NCBI GenBank assembly: GCA_022606425.2
Contig: JAHDVF020000457.1
Location: forward strand, 682,001-746,000
Direction of reading: 5' to 3'
Length of the DNA stretch: 64,000 bases
Origin: Lepidostoma basale
Taxonomy: Eukaryota; Arthropoda; Insecta; Trichoptera; Lepidostomatidae
Shown: positions 33,990 through 44,260 of the stretch, piece by piece
Layout: the number at the start of each line of letters is the position of its first letter
Numbering within the stretch: the first letter of the stretch is position 1
The notes under the pieces: model-generated
The model's input: only the letters and a program-made list of their open reading frames with translations
Told to the model about the DNA's origin: nothing
Databases searched by the model: none
Made by a program: the position numbers and the translations under genes

Positions 33990-34725
33990 ATATAAATATT
34001 TTTAAATCATCTTGTTCTGTAAAGAAAAAGAAAGATATACTCAAATAGCAACAGCGATTCGCTGCAATTAGAAAATCCCCATCATAAAAGCTAACCTTAA
34101 TGCATTAACGGATTCCAAGGAGAAAACTATTGTAGAACACATTGTAAATAAACGTTAAACTTAAATGTTATAATATAATGGTTATATCGCTAGATAAATG
34201 GATAACGGTGAAATACTGAAGCTATTGTAGAGGTTTATATATCCGCAAACTAAATTACTTATATTAGTTACCTTGTTCCAGTACTTTACATCACTCCATT
34301 GTTAGCACCCCGAGGGAATCAAAGGTAATTAGATACTTGTTGAAGTAATTAAGCTAGTTTTTTATATGACTCGAAGGACCTTGCTACAAATGAAATTATT
34401 CTAGTTTCAAAACTTGCATTCATAGACAATGACAATTGAAGATCGAAAAATTATTTACGGGTTTGTAAATGTAGTATGTTGTTGAATAGCTCTTTACATC
34501 ATTACAACGTGAGCCAGATCGACGTAAAGGGTGGAAAAAGGGGACACCAAAAGAAATATACATAGGACCATGTTAATATAAATATGACAGATATCTCTTT
34601 TTTGCTCTTATCGTAAGGGTATTTATAAATTCACTTTAATTGCATCCAGCGAGGTCTATCGCCTTTGTCACCTCATTTAGAAGTATCGAGAAAGTACATA
34701 CACTAGAATTTGGTATGTCAGTTGG
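33990..34725. other. AT-rich intergenic DNA
   Basis: I recognise nothing in this stretch. Confidence 0.4.
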
Positions 34726-34733
34726 AACATATA

Positions 34734-35350
34734 GGGTGCTTTTTTAAAGGTTTGGTTTTTAAACTAGCAACATTGTTTTTACAGACTGTCAATTTGACAG
34801 TTGATAGTTGATTTGTAGTCAGTACGTTTTGCCATTTTATCCAGTTGCTTGATAAAGTTGTCAAAAATTGGACTTCACGATTGCGCTTCATTCGAGCTAG
34901 CCATGGCGCTCATACGCCCGAAATTATATTTAAACAAAAATGGCACAAACTTATCTATTAAATAAAGCCAATATAATAGACATTAACATTATTTTGATGT
35001 GTTTTTTTTATTATCATTTTAATTTGTATGCCTTTAAAAAAACAGATAGATTTAGAGATATACAAATTCAAAATGAAAAAAAAAAACATTAAAATAATGT
35101 GAATGTCTATGATATTGGCTTTATTTAATAGATAATTTTATGCCATTATTTTTTAAATATGATTTCGGGCATATGAGCGCCACGGTTAGCTCGAATGAAG
35201 CACAATCGTGATATCCAATTTTTCACATCTTTATTGAGCAACTGGGTAAAATGGCAAAATGTACTGACTACAAATCAAATGTCAACTGTCAAATTAACAG
35301 TCTGTAGAAACAATGTTGCCAGTTTAAAAACCAAACTTCTAAAAAACCAA
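34734..35350. mobile_element. 617-bp fold-back element with ~300-bp arms
   Basis: Almost the whole element is an inverted repeat. The left arm holds AGGTTTGGTTTTTAAACTAG, CAACATTGTTTTTACAGACT, TTTGCCATTTTATCCAGTTG, ATTCGAGCTAGCCATGGCGC and CTATTAAATAAAGCCAATAT. The right arm holds their complements in reverse order, centred near 35040. AACATATA stands outside or at both ends (34726-34733 and 35349-35356), a possible 8-bp target duplication (at least the 6-bp CATATA is certain). No transposase. An 8-bp duplication would fit hAT, but the ends are not a clear hAT match. Confidence 0.85.
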
Positions 35351-35359
35351 CATATACAT

Positions 35360-36295
35360 TCAAAGTAATTAATATATAATTATGTTTCATAACCTTGCAA
35401 CCTACTCGTATTAAAGCATTCAAAGAGCTAAGCTTAAACATTGAATTGGTCATTTTCATTAAACCTCTAGGTCGTATGGAGAATAACAGAATATTCGAGA
35501 ATATCACATAGATTATGTGTTGGCAAGAAACATATTGAGTAAACTATCTCAATTAGAATTTGAAAATCGCCGGAAATATATATTTTTTAATTTAATGTAA
35601 ATTTTATCAACAATGTTTTTCTTTGGCATTGGCTAAAAAGATGTCGAGTTGAAATTTTAAAATCATAATCATTTCTAAGTTGTATGACCACTGAAAGAAA
35701 AAAAAATGTTTCAAGCTCAACGTCAATATTATAAAAAAATGTTTTCTTTAGAAGTGAAATCGTACTTAGGTTTGTTTTTTACTTGAGAGCAAAATTTCTT
35801 TCATCCGCTCTTTGTGCATTTCTTAGGTAAACTTTTAAAACATTTTAATAAAACTCCTTTGCAAGTAAATGTAAATCCTTGACTTGACGCTGAAAGTTGA
35901 GATAAAATCTTGAATCTTTTCAAACAGAACCTTTATAAGTAGAAGTTGTCAGTTTCCTTATGCCGTCACTACCTCACAGCAGGTGCAAAATTAGCGCTTC
36001 ACCTTGTGCTCTATTTATCACGACCTTCTGTGGCACCGCAATCCACGATGAAAATATGTTTTCCACTCTATATCCACCCCTCCCATTTGCAGTTAGCGCC
36101 TTTATTATTCATTTTAAACTGTGATATTTTCAAAGCGAGAATATGTGTGTTGACTTATGTCATAATAACTAATGGCCAATACGTCATACCGTTTACTCAA
36201 AATAACAATGTGTTCGTATACGTGTAAAGAAAGTAAAATGCGATTAAAGTGAAATATGAAAAAAGAGTAAAAAATGAGAAATAAAATACGAATTT
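35360..36295. other. Unrecognised DNA
   Basis: Mostly AT-rich. The stretch 35945-36110 is somewhat GC-richer and open in one frame (from 35946, about 93 codons), but that frame has no family similarity. I treat it as non-coding. Confidence 0.4.
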
Positions 36296-36299
36296 TTAT

Positions 36300-36400
36300 G
36301 AATTAAAACACTGTTTTTTCCACTTTTGAGTTTAATTTCACGACATGTTTCGAAGGCTTACGCCTTCATCATCGGGAGACCTATATAAACTAACCAAAAT
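36300..36400 (-). repeat. Palindromic repeat family C, single arm
   Basis: On the minus strand at 36375-36342 the motif reads CCGATGA, T, GAAGGC/GCCTTC hairpin with loop GTAA, GAAAC, AT, GTC. The six-pair stem is perfect. The outer flank AAACTCAAAAGTGGAAAAAA has no match elsewhere in the window. Only one arm is present. Confidence 0.7.
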
Positions 36401-36654
36401 TATTACAAATTGAGTGCAAGAACCTAGAATTATATATAACAGATTTTGAAAGGATTTTTAGATGGAAGTATAACTATTATCGGGGCACAAAGATAATGTG
36501 TTACTTTTAAACAATTTTTTCATATCTTTCGTGCAATCATTAAACCGTGATACGGATCTTTTGTTAAAAATTCTATTGTGTAAAAGTATTTTTTGAACTT
36601 GTGTCAATGTCCATTTGTTTTGTCTTAAAATATGACATGACAAAGAATGACATG

Positions 36655-36775
36655 AAACAACACGTCGGCATAACTTGGATGTAGTCTGCAAAAGACAAAG
36701 TGGCGTGGAAACAAATGGAGGAGACCTTAGTCCAGAAGTGGGCAAGAAGATGTCGAAACAAAAAACTCGAATAAG
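36655..36775 (+). pseudogene. RTE/BovB-like ('gamma') extreme C-terminus
   Basis: CACGTCGGCATAACTTGGAT, a stop codon, TCTGCAAAAGACAAAGTGGC, GTGGAAACAAATGGAGGAGA and CTTAGTCCAGAAGTGGGC correspond to VGITWMQSAQDRMTWKQMEE, AFVQEW of the 21.3 kb copy. Only the last ~35 residues remain. Confidence 0.8.
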
Positions 36776-36784
36776 TTTTCTTCA

Positions 36785-37020
36785 TTATTTCTTCTATATT
36801 CGCCTTCCCTTTGTGTTGTGGATTCATATTTTAATAAAAATATAGTTACACTTTGTATTACGACAGTTTTCATTTTAACTGAACTCAGACATGTTTCGAT
36901 TACAAGTAACCTTTATCAATGTATACAATTTTAAAATTGTATGCATTGATAAAGGTTACTTGTAACCGAAACATGTCTGAGTTCAGTAAAAATAAAAACT
37001 GTTGTTAAAGCATTCACTTT
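36785..37020. repeat. Palindromic repeat with perfect GGTTAC hairpins
   Basis: Arms at about 36862-36925 and 36936-37000 are reverse complements around ACAATTTTAAAATTGT. Each holds a motif (right arm + 36946-36977): TTGATAA, A, GGTTAC/GTAACC hairpin with loop TT, GAAAC, AT, GTC. The left edge carries CTTTGTGTTGTGGATTCATA and the right edge CACTTTGTGGTAAGACATTT, terminal boxes shared with other palindromic families. Confidence 0.85.
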
Positions 37021-37039
37021 GTGGTAAGACATTTACATT

Positions 37040-37305
37040 TTTATTATTATTTATACTTAAAATAAAATAGAAATAAAAACACTGCACTTTGTTTTTCACC
37101 ACTATGCGGTTATTTTAATTGCCGACTAGTTTCACTTGTACCCAAGCTTCCTCAGGGCTTCGTAATAACTGTAAGTTATTACGAAGCCCTGAGGAAGCTT
37201 AGGTACAACCAAAACTAGTCGGCAATTAAAATAACCGCATAGTGGTGAAAAACAAAGTGCAGTATTTTTATTTCTATTTTATTTTAAATATAAATAATAA
37301 TAATA
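37040..37305. repeat. Palindromic repeat family D with near-complete hammerhead-like motif
   Basis: An inverted repeat of about 130 bp per arm is centred at 37172. The arms share CACTTTGTTTTTCACCACTA, TGCGGTTATTTTAATTGCCG and GAAGCCCTGAGGAAGCTT-type segments. On the minus strand at 37158-37121 the left arm reads GCC, CTGAGGA, A, GCTTG/CAAGT hairpin (loop GGTA), GAAAC, TA, GTC, GGC. The flanking GCC and GGC pair. The right arm has mutated GAAAC to AAAAC and disrupted the hairpin. Confidence 0.92.
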
Positions 37306-37439
37306 TTTAAAAAGTAACTATATTTATTCAAGTTTTCTTCGATTTGAATTTTTATTATGAAGTAAACCTCATTTAGGAATAATGAAATATGTACAAAGCA
37401 AACTAGCTTATACATAAATTCTCATACGAGTTAATTTAG

Positions 37440-37945
37440 TGCTACCTAAACGTTTTGTGGTTTGCTGGAAGAGGAGTTATTTGGGAGAATGGCCCTCGAT
37501 TCGGTCCAATAAATGGAATTCGTTTGATTGTTGGAAATGGAAAAGGTGGGCGGCCCTTGCACAGGTACAACATAACTAATTCCAATTTAAATCGAAGGGG
37601 CAGATTGACCCATCGATCTGACGTTTGATATCCTAGCGTCAGATTAAATGGCCCGCACATGATCCCCCGGCACACAAACGGACGCCGTACATCTTCGCTC
37701 GGACCATAAACTTTTATCGGAATCCGCATTGAAAAAAGCCGGACTGCGGACGTAAATCTTGTAAGAAATTTTACTCGGGGGAAGCTGTGGTATTTATGCT
37801 CTGTGGGCGGGGACCACTTTCGCCGCCGTCACCCGCAAAACCGAATCTAATTATTACACTATCAGCCGGATAATAAAGTTAATTTAAATTGATTTAGACG
37901 TTTCAGGCCTCTGCTAGGGAAGATTTTATTACTATCGACTGGGAC
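37440..37945. other. GC-rich stretch without repeat similarity, candidate regulatory DNA
   Basis: This is the largest block of balanced-composition sequence in the window (for example GGCCCGCACATGATCCCCCG, CTCTGTGGGCGGGGACCACT, TTTCGCCGCCGTCACCCGCA). It is followed by AT-core sites (TCTAATTATTACACT, TTAATTTAAATTGATTTAG) of the kind homeodomain proteins bind. A minus frame of 95 codons (37729-37442) has no known similarity. I infer single-copy host DNA, possibly a conserved non-coding element. Confidence 0.35.
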
Positions 37946-38219
37946 TGAGGCGAGTTTGCCTAGATGTTACAAGTCTGCAGTTACCGTCGGCGGAAAATTC
38001 TTTTGTCAGTTGAGATTAGAAAATATTTTCACAACTTTTAAAACAATGTTAACTTCTCCAGTTTATCAAAAATTAAAAAAAAAACACAATTCAATGACAA
38101 TCAAACTAAATATAACTTACATAGAATATGCACTATCTTGAGCATACTAATTAAAAACTATTACAAGTATTTAGTTTTTTAGTTATGAAAATAAAATAAT
38201 AAATAAAAATTTCTTTTGT

Positions 38220-38705
38220 ATTCGCCATAACTTTGTGTTGTATTGTAGATGTTTAATATATATTTTTTAAATGTTTTTAATATACAAAATACTTAGGAAA
38301 ATGAAAATAACTTTGTTTAATCCACAAAATATTAAAAAAACACGACATATTTCGCAGGATACCTCTATCACATATAAAAACTAAACAATGAAAGACTAAT
38401 ATAAAAACGCATTTAAAATTCGATACAATGGGCTATTTTTTATAAGTACTAATAATTTATTTATTTTTATTTTTATGTATAAAAAATATTAGTACTAATT
38501 ACAAATATCCCAGATTTGTTTTTAAATTTGAATTATTGTATCGAATTTTAAATGCATTTTTATACTAATCTTTTTATGTTAAGTTTTTATTATAATATAT
38601 TTTATACCTGAAGATTGAGGTATCCTCCGAAACATGTAGTATTTTTTTAAAATATTTTGTGGATTAAACGAAGTTCTTTTCGATTTCCTAAGTGTATAAC
38701 TATGG
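38220..38705. repeat. Palindromic repeat with GAGG/CCTC hairpin motif
   Basis: Left edge: TATTCGCCATAACTTTGTGT, TGTATTGTAGATGTTTAATA (terminal box). Arms at about 38288-38430 and 38560-38700 mirror each other: TACTTAGGAAAATGAAAATA against ATTTCCTAAGTGTATA, and ATTCGATACAAT against ATTGTATCGAAT. At 38608-38638 (+): CTGAAGA, TT, GAGG/CCTC hairpin, C, GAAAC, ATGT. Confidence 0.8.
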
Positions 38706-38739
38706 AATTCCTCAGTGTTTAAGCGTTCAATTAGTAAAC

Positions 38740-38960
38740 AACACTCACTTTATTAAAAAAGAATATATATATTAAATACCAAACATGTTTCGGACATACA
38801 TAAAAATAATTAATTTTAACATCTGTCAAAACTGACCACGTTTGTGAATAAAACTAATAATATTTTAAATATTTTTATTTATATAATATCATAAATGAAG
38901 GGGAAGATTAGCTAAAAATTTCTTTATTATACATATATTGTTTTATGTTGTTTTTTTATT
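38740..38960. repeat. Degenerate palindromic repeat, family B-like
   Basis: It contains ACCAAACATGTTTCGGACAT, TTTTAACATCTGTCAAAACT and, further right, AATATCATAAATGAAGGGGA. These are decayed forms of the family B arms at 31.0-31.3 kb. Confidence 0.5.
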
Positions 38961-39099
38961 TCGACAGTTCGTTGCCATCTTCACTGAAGAGCGTGGAGAC
39001 GCTGTTTTGAGCTCCCAGAGACAGAGACGCCTACTCTCAAGTCTCCTAATTTAACCTACACATGTTATATATGTGCCTATGTTCTTGTATTAATTTTGG

Positions 39100-39510
39100 T
39101 TAGTTTTTATCGTTCTCCTAATCATCATTCATCATCAGCCGTCTGTCATCCACTGCTGAATGAAGGCCTCTCCCAAAGCACGCCACCGCCCCCTATCCAT
39201 CGCCGCTCCCATCCATCCATGTCCAGCAATCCTCTTCAGATCGTCGGTCCAGCGGGCAGGGGGACGTCCAACTCTACAGAATCCTGTACGTCATCTCCAC
39301 TCCAGAACCCGTCTTCTCCATCGACTGTCGGTTCTCCGACAGATATGGCCAGCCCACCGCCACTTCAGCCCGCCTATCCGTAGAGCCACCCCAGTCACCT
39401 TGGGTTGTTGTCGAATAAATTCGTTTCTAAATCTGTCCCTCAAGGTTATTCCAAGCATGGCTCTTTTCATGGCGCGCTGGACCACCTTGAATCTGTAGAC
39501 TAGACCTTTT
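39100..39510 (-). pseudogene. RTE/BovB-like ('gamma'-type) C-terminus
   Basis: The minus frame reads MVQRAMKRAMLGITLRDRFR, NEFIRQQPKVTGVALRIGGL, KWRWAGHICRRTDSRWRRRV, LEWR. After a frame change come GRPPARWTDDLKRIAGHGW and FIQQWMTDG-type pieces, with a 3' tail of ATGATG-like units near 39115-39140. It is a different subfamily from 20.7 kb (RWAGH with RRTDSRW) but the same overall architecture. It is frameshifted. Confidence 0.82.
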
Positions 39511-40002
39511 GTCAGTGTTGTTTCTCCTAATGATGAAGGTGTAAATCATCATCAATTATAAACAAAAACAAATATGTCGAGAAACATAAACTCAAAAGTA
39601 GAAAAAAACAGTGTGTAAATTAATCAAATGTAATTAAATCGTAAGTATAACATTTCCCTCAAACAATAATAAAAGAGGGACAGTTAATCTTTACGTGAAA
39701 TGAATTTAATAACACATTATTATCATGTGACACAATTAACCTAATATCAGCGTTCGCGTGGACCCAAACACATTGTGTGCGAGATTACTCCGACCAGGGA
39801 GTAATTTTATCTTGACTCAGGCCGTATTATGTTTTAATATTAGCCATTGTGGTCTTAACGAAGTTAAGGAAGCTCTTACATCAACACAAATGCGAATCGT
39901 GAAAGTAATATATGATGGATGTTTTCTTATGAAAAAGAACATATTATATTTATGATTCCTTAGTAACTTTTTTTGGGTTATTATTGTTGTTATTTATACA
40001 GT

Positions 40003-40165
40003 CCATTGTTTTGGCCGAAACACTATGAAACTTTAACATTATTAACTGTTACTTTTACAACACTGTTATAAAATCATATTTTTTATTATTATTATACACT
40101 TTATCAGAATGTCGCGACAGCTGTTTCGCCAACGTATGTTGTCATCATCGGGTGTTATATACCAT
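40003..40165 (-). repeat. Palindromic repeat family A, single arm
   Basis: It carries GTCCATTGTTTTGGCCGAAA on the outside and the motif at 40151-40116 on the minus strand: CCGATGA, T, G-A-CAAC/GTTG-G-C hairpin, GAAAC, AGCT, GTC. It ends at GGTGTTATATACC. The + strand flank to the right is an unrelated LINE. Confidence 0.78.
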
Positions 40166-40169
40166 ATAT

Positions 40170-40430
40170 CTGCTGGTTTGGATTGGCTTGGAGCAATTTC
40201 TTCTATTCTTCTCTTTCATTCTTCCCTGTCTTGTGCGGCTCTTTTGAAATCTGCATATGATGAGCAGCGCACGTCTACCAACAGGTCCTTCAGGTACTCT
40301 CGGCGTGGGCGTCCCCTAGAGTTTGTCCCCTCGGTCATACCCTCCATTATGGCATGTATGAGACCTTCTTGACGTATTATATGGCCGATCCATCTTGCAC
40401 GCCTTGCCTTGTAAGATATATGTGGCATGA
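40170..40430 (-). pseudogene. LINE 'delta' C-terminal fragment
   Basis: The minus frame reads MPHISYKARRARWIGHIIRQ, EGLIHAIMEGMTEGTNSRGR, PRREYLKDLLVDVRCSSYAD, FKRAAQDREE, then W. This is a conserved post-RT segment (RARWIGHxxR ... GRPR) of a non-LTR retrotransposon. The frame is unusually clean over 70 residues but has no RT domain. Confidence 0.82.
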
Positions 40431-40574
40431 TTGTATTAAAACAAATATTTGTTTAAATATTTATTAATTAACATTTAAGAAATACGATTGGAAATTTTTA
40501 AATAGTTTGTTTACATGCAAACATTTGATATTTTAAGCGTTCATTGATTAAAAATATTGAATATGTACCATTTT

Positions 40575-40815
40575 ACTCAACACAACAACAAAAACAATAA
40601 AACATCACCCCGTTTCCCCACAGGGGGAGACAGAGAGAATGGACGACCACACCACTCTATCCTGACACACCTCTCTAGTTTCCTCCACATTCGTACAACG
40701 AGTCTTACACGTAAGTCAATTCTTCCGACTTCTAACATAATCAACCTTTAAAATTTGATTAATTTGGTCATGCCATGTTTTCCTCGGTCTACCTCGACTC
40801 CGTACTCCACATTTT
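40575..40815 (-). mobile_element. LINE 'beta' 3' end, TTG-tailed variant
   Basis: The 3' tail on the minus strand is a TTGTTGTTG-type run (CAACACAACAACAAAAACAA on +). It is followed by CACCCCGTTTCCCCACAGGG, CCACACCACTCTATCCTGAC and CATGCCATGTTTTCCTCGGT. It shares the tail type with copies at 48.3 and 57.6 kb. Confidence 0.75.
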
Positions 40816-40819
40816 ACAT

Positions 40820-42085
40820 AACACACATTTCAATAAAGTGTGTTATTTGGCGTATTCAGTTGTTATAGTGAACTTCGCTTAAAAATATATCATTACATCT
40901 GAAAATTTCGTTTGTTAAAACATCTTTGGTATAAATAAATTTATCATTCTAATATTCAGTATTTTTTATTCATAAATTCTATTGCTTGCTTTTTTAATTT
41001 TTATAAACTTTTGGCGTTAACACTATAGAATTCCATAGTGATGATTTGTTCCGGGAGAGTGAAATATAGTTTTTAAAGAATAAAATTTGTATTATTCTCC
41101 AGAAGATGAAAAAAAACCTTCAAAACAAGTCGAGAAAAATGAACTGAATAGAGGATAAAACCGTGTTTTAAGGCATTTAAATTTCATTCGTGTAGTTGGA
41201 TAATGATTTAAAACTCCATACTAATTTTAATATTTAGGAAAACGTATGATTTATTTATTAAGTTTTATGGGAGATATAAGTTTCGCCGTGCTTGGGTATT
41301 TGATAATGACCTCACAAAATGATACGACATACAACGATGAAATATAATATTTTTTTAGAAACATACATTTTTTTAATGTTAAATAATAAGAACACGAATT
41401 ACATTTACAAAGTGATGAATGGTGATTAAAATGATATTCTTGCTTTCATAAAAACATTTTTATTTATTTATGTTCAATTGAAATTAAATTTTATAACTGC
41501 AAGAAAATAAGGTGTAAACAAAAAGCTTCTTCCGTTAGATAAAGTAAAAAGACAGACATCTGAAGACCGAAAGTAGTTGTATGGAACTTTCACGAATCTA
41601 AAAATAATTTACCTTGATGTTTATGGCTCGTACCAAAGGAATAATGTCCCATCATCCTCAACTTAACGTTTTGGATAATTAACCTCAAAGGACAAGAGCG
41701 AATTTGACAGAAATTTATCTACATTATAGTCTCGTCTGGTTTTTATGTCTAACTTAGTTAATATCGCAGTTTGAACAAGGGAAACCGATCCCACGTCAAA
41801 ATGGTAATCTTTTGAATTTGAGATTCAATTTAACGATCCGAGAAATACTTTTTCTTATCATTAATGCAAGATTTCTTACCATCAATGCAAGATTTTTTAC
41901 CATTAATGCAAAATTTCTTACCATTAATACAAGATATCATTAATGCAACGATTATTCAAGCCTCATTTATATTTGTATTAAAAAATGGCAGGATTTGATA
42001 ATACATTAAGTTCTTAAGTTAACAGAGTCACACAAAGTTCTTACGTTAAATTAGGAAACTTTAACAATATACAGGTAAGTAAATA
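40820..42085. other. AT-rich DNA with a decayed family H repeat
   Basis: At 41210-41330, GAAAACGTATGATTTATTTA, TATAAGTTTCGCCGTGCTTG and GTATTTGATAATGACC are a degraded H arm. The remainder, apart from the tandem repeat at 41851, shows nothing recognisable. Confidence 0.45.
41851..41949. repeat. 21-bp tandem repeat, four and a half units
   Basis: Units begin at 41851, 41872, 41893 and 41914, with a partial unit after 41934. The consensus is TTTCTTACCATTAATGCAAG plus A. Units differ at one to three positions. There are no spacers between units, so it is not a CRISPR-like array. Confidence 0.9.
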
Positions 42086-42091
42086 ATTTCT

Positions 42092-42862
42092 AACTAACTA
42101 ACTAACCATCACGCCGTCTCCCCGGAGGGGTAGGCAGAAAAAATGGAACGCCACGCTGTTCCGTCCTGACATACGAGTACTTCTCTCGATTCCTCTACAT
42201 TCATACATCTTGCCATGCATGCACGTCGATTTCTCCGACTTTTTTTTTTTTTTTTTTATGTACACAACAGGTCTTTTGGACCCAATTACTGTATACAATT
42301 ATTTTTTTATTTTTTTTAGCTATTATATTGATTCTCGTGACATGTGACAGGTAGCCAATCTATCGCCATTTTATTGTCACTTGAATTCTACACCAGACCA
42401 AAGACAGTGTGACAATCACACTGCCATCACCGGGAATCGAACCCAGGACCTTCAGCATGGAAGTCAGAGCTTGTAACCACTCTGCCACGAAGGTCGTCAA
42501 ATCTCACGTGACCGACATTTAATATTTGATTGATTTGATCGTGCCACGTTTTCTTCGGCCTTCTTCTATTTCTAGCTCCGTTCACGCCGTTTATATATAC
42601 CTTCTTCACCATTCTGACTTCACTCATTCTTTCCATGTGTCCAAACCATCTTAATGACCCTTTCATTATTTTGTTCATAACACTTTCATTCGCACCGAAT
42701 TCACTTCTTATACTTGCATTTGACACTCTGTCGTATATAGATTTACCACACATTCGTCTTAGAGATCACATTTCTACTGCATTTATTCTACTTTCATCCT
42801 TCTTTTGCCAGTTCAATGCTTCACTTCCATACATAAGGGTCGGCACAAGAACACCATGATGA
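42092..42862 (-). pseudogene. LINE 'beta' 3' part, split by a SINE
   Basis: The tail CTAACTAACTAACCATCACG at 42097 starts the 3' end. The minus frame from 42753 reads MCGKSIYDRVSNASIRSEFG, ANESVMNKIMKGSLRWFGHM, ERMSEVRMVKKVYINGVNGA, RNRRRPKKTWHDQINQILNV, GHVRF, and is then cut by SINE1. On the far side the peptide resumes with RACMAR-type sequence and the GEAAWRS/SAYP block. It is the best-preserved beta peptide in the window and extends to KKDESRINAVEM at about 42790. Confidence 0.88.
42240..42496 (-). mobile_element. tRNA-derived SINE1, complete copy inside LINE 'beta'
   Basis: The minus strand begins CGACCTTCGTGGCAGAGTGG, whose TGGCAGAGTGG fits the pol III A box. Then comes GGTTCGATTCC (complement of 42433-42443), an exact B box. 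The tRNA-unrelated body follows (GTCACACTGTCTTTGGTCTG, ATCAATATAATAGCTAAAAA, AAAGACCTGTTGTGTACATA), then a poly-A tail (T run at 42239-42257). It interrupts the beta LINE between TTTCTCCGACT and CTCACGTGACC. Confidence 0.92.
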
Positions 42863-43214
42863 AATAAATATATATAATTAATACAAATGCATAAAAAATA
42901 TAAAGGAATGAAATTGAGAAATGAGATAAATGAGAAAAAGAAATATAAATACCACTGGTATCCCTATTTGGTAACAAAAAGTACCTAATCATTTAATTTA
43001 TGGTTGCAGTTATAATTGAAGTAACTAATAAATTACTAAATACACTGTCATTCCATCTCCATTGACGACTTTCGTGGCTGAGGGGCAACGGGTTGTGATT
43101 GCCTCGTCGAGGGTTCCGCGAATGATACCAGGTGATGGCAGTGTAGGTTTGTAGCAAGTCTAACATTTTTGCTGTTTTTTGCACAACAGCCTTTAATGTA
43201 GTAGTTTCCAGTTG

Positions 43215-43460
43215 CTTTCCACATTTGTGTGTACAACAGGTTACTTGAACCCAATCACTATTTACAACTATTCTATCTATTGGTTCTGATTACATATGAT
43301 AGGTAGTTAATCTATCAGCATTTTTGTCACATGAATTCTACCGGATCAAAGACAGCTTGAGTTTTTTTATTTCACATTGTCATCGCCGCTAATCGAAGCC
43401 GGGACATTCGGTGTAGCAGTCATAGATGTTGGCACTCTGCCACTAAGGGCGTTTTAAAGT
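43215..43460 (-). mobile_element. tRNA-derived SINE1, diverged copy
   Basis: It is collinear with the 42.2 kb copy: TGTGTACAACAGGTTACTTG, ACATATGATAGGTAGTTAAT, ACCGGATCAAAGACAGCTTG, CGAAGCCGGGACATTCGG and TTGGCACTCTGCCACTAAGG. An extra TTTTTTTATTTCA disrupts the middle. The B box is CTAATCGAAGCC, mutated at two positions. Confidence 0.8.
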
Positions 43461-43489
43461 TTATAAATATATAATTATTTCTTATATGT

Positions 43490-44260
43490 TCGCCATACTT
43501 TGTGTTGTAAATGCTATATTTTACATACTTTGTATTTACAACACTAACTTTAAATTTTTTTTAATTACATAGATATGTTTCGGACAACTAGTCCTTCTTC
43601 AGTGATAGATACATATTTAAAATATTACAAATTTGTTCACATGATCTGACAGATGTTTTAAAGATTTATTTTGGAACGATTTTGCTTTTGTTATAACAAA
43701 TATTATGATTCAATTTAAAATTTAAAATAATAATTAATTTAAAGTTCTTATTGGGGTTCAGGTAATTACTAACAACAAAGGAAATAAATCAAAGATTGGA
43801 CTTGACGTTAAATTTATTTGATTATTTATAATATTTTCTTTATTTTTAATTGCTTTAATTAAATATAAATAAACAAATAAATTTAACATGTCCAATATTT
43901 GATTTATTTCAATTGTTGTGAGTAATTACCTGAACCCCAATTTATTATTTTAATTAATTTAAAATTTTAGTTTTAAAATTTAAATCTGTCATATTTGTTA
44001 TAACAAAAGCATAAACAAAACAACTTTGTATTTAACCACACCCTACCGTGGTTAAATACAAAATTGTTTTATTTATATAATTATTTAAAATGTCTAACCA
44101 TAAAGTGAGTGCTTTATATGAAGAATTAAAAGAATAAACGTTCCAAAATTAATCTTTATAACATCTGTCAGATCATGTAAAGGACTGGTTTTCCGAAACA
44201 TGTGTACATATTTTTAATGTTTTTATACGAGTACAAAGTATATAAAAAGAAAAAGAGATA
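43490..44260. repeat. Palindrome nested inside a family B palindrome
   Basis: The outer family B arms are 43520-43680 (TACTTTGTATTTACAACACT, GGACAACTAGTCCTTCTTCA, GATCTGACAGATGTTTTAAA) and 44140-44250 (CATCTGTCAGATCATGTAAA, GGACTGGTTTTCCGAAACAT). Between them is a second inverted repeat, about 43683-44015. Its arms hold TTTTGCTTTTGTTATAACAA, GGGGTTCAGGTAATTACT, CAAAGATTGGACTTGACGTT and the complements. A third small hairpin (TTTGTATTTAACCAC / GTGGTTAAATACAAA) lies at 44025-44065. The terminal boxes are CTTTGTGTTGTAAATGCTAT at 43500 and ATGTCTAACCATAAAGTGAG at 44090. Confidence 0.85.

Noticed and set aside
35946..36227. 93-codon plus frame
   Set aside because: No known similarity and no sign of conserved composition; likely chance.
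36458..36827. Two overlapping minus frames of 84-95 codons
   Set aside because: They run antisense through a gamma LINE scrap and a palindromic repeat edge.
37442..37729. 95-codon minus frame in the GC-rich island
   Set aside because: No recognisable motif and no supporting splice or start context; high G+C alone makes frames longer.
41851..41949. CRISPR-like array
   Set aside because: The units are directly adjacent with no spacers, and the genome is eukaryotic.
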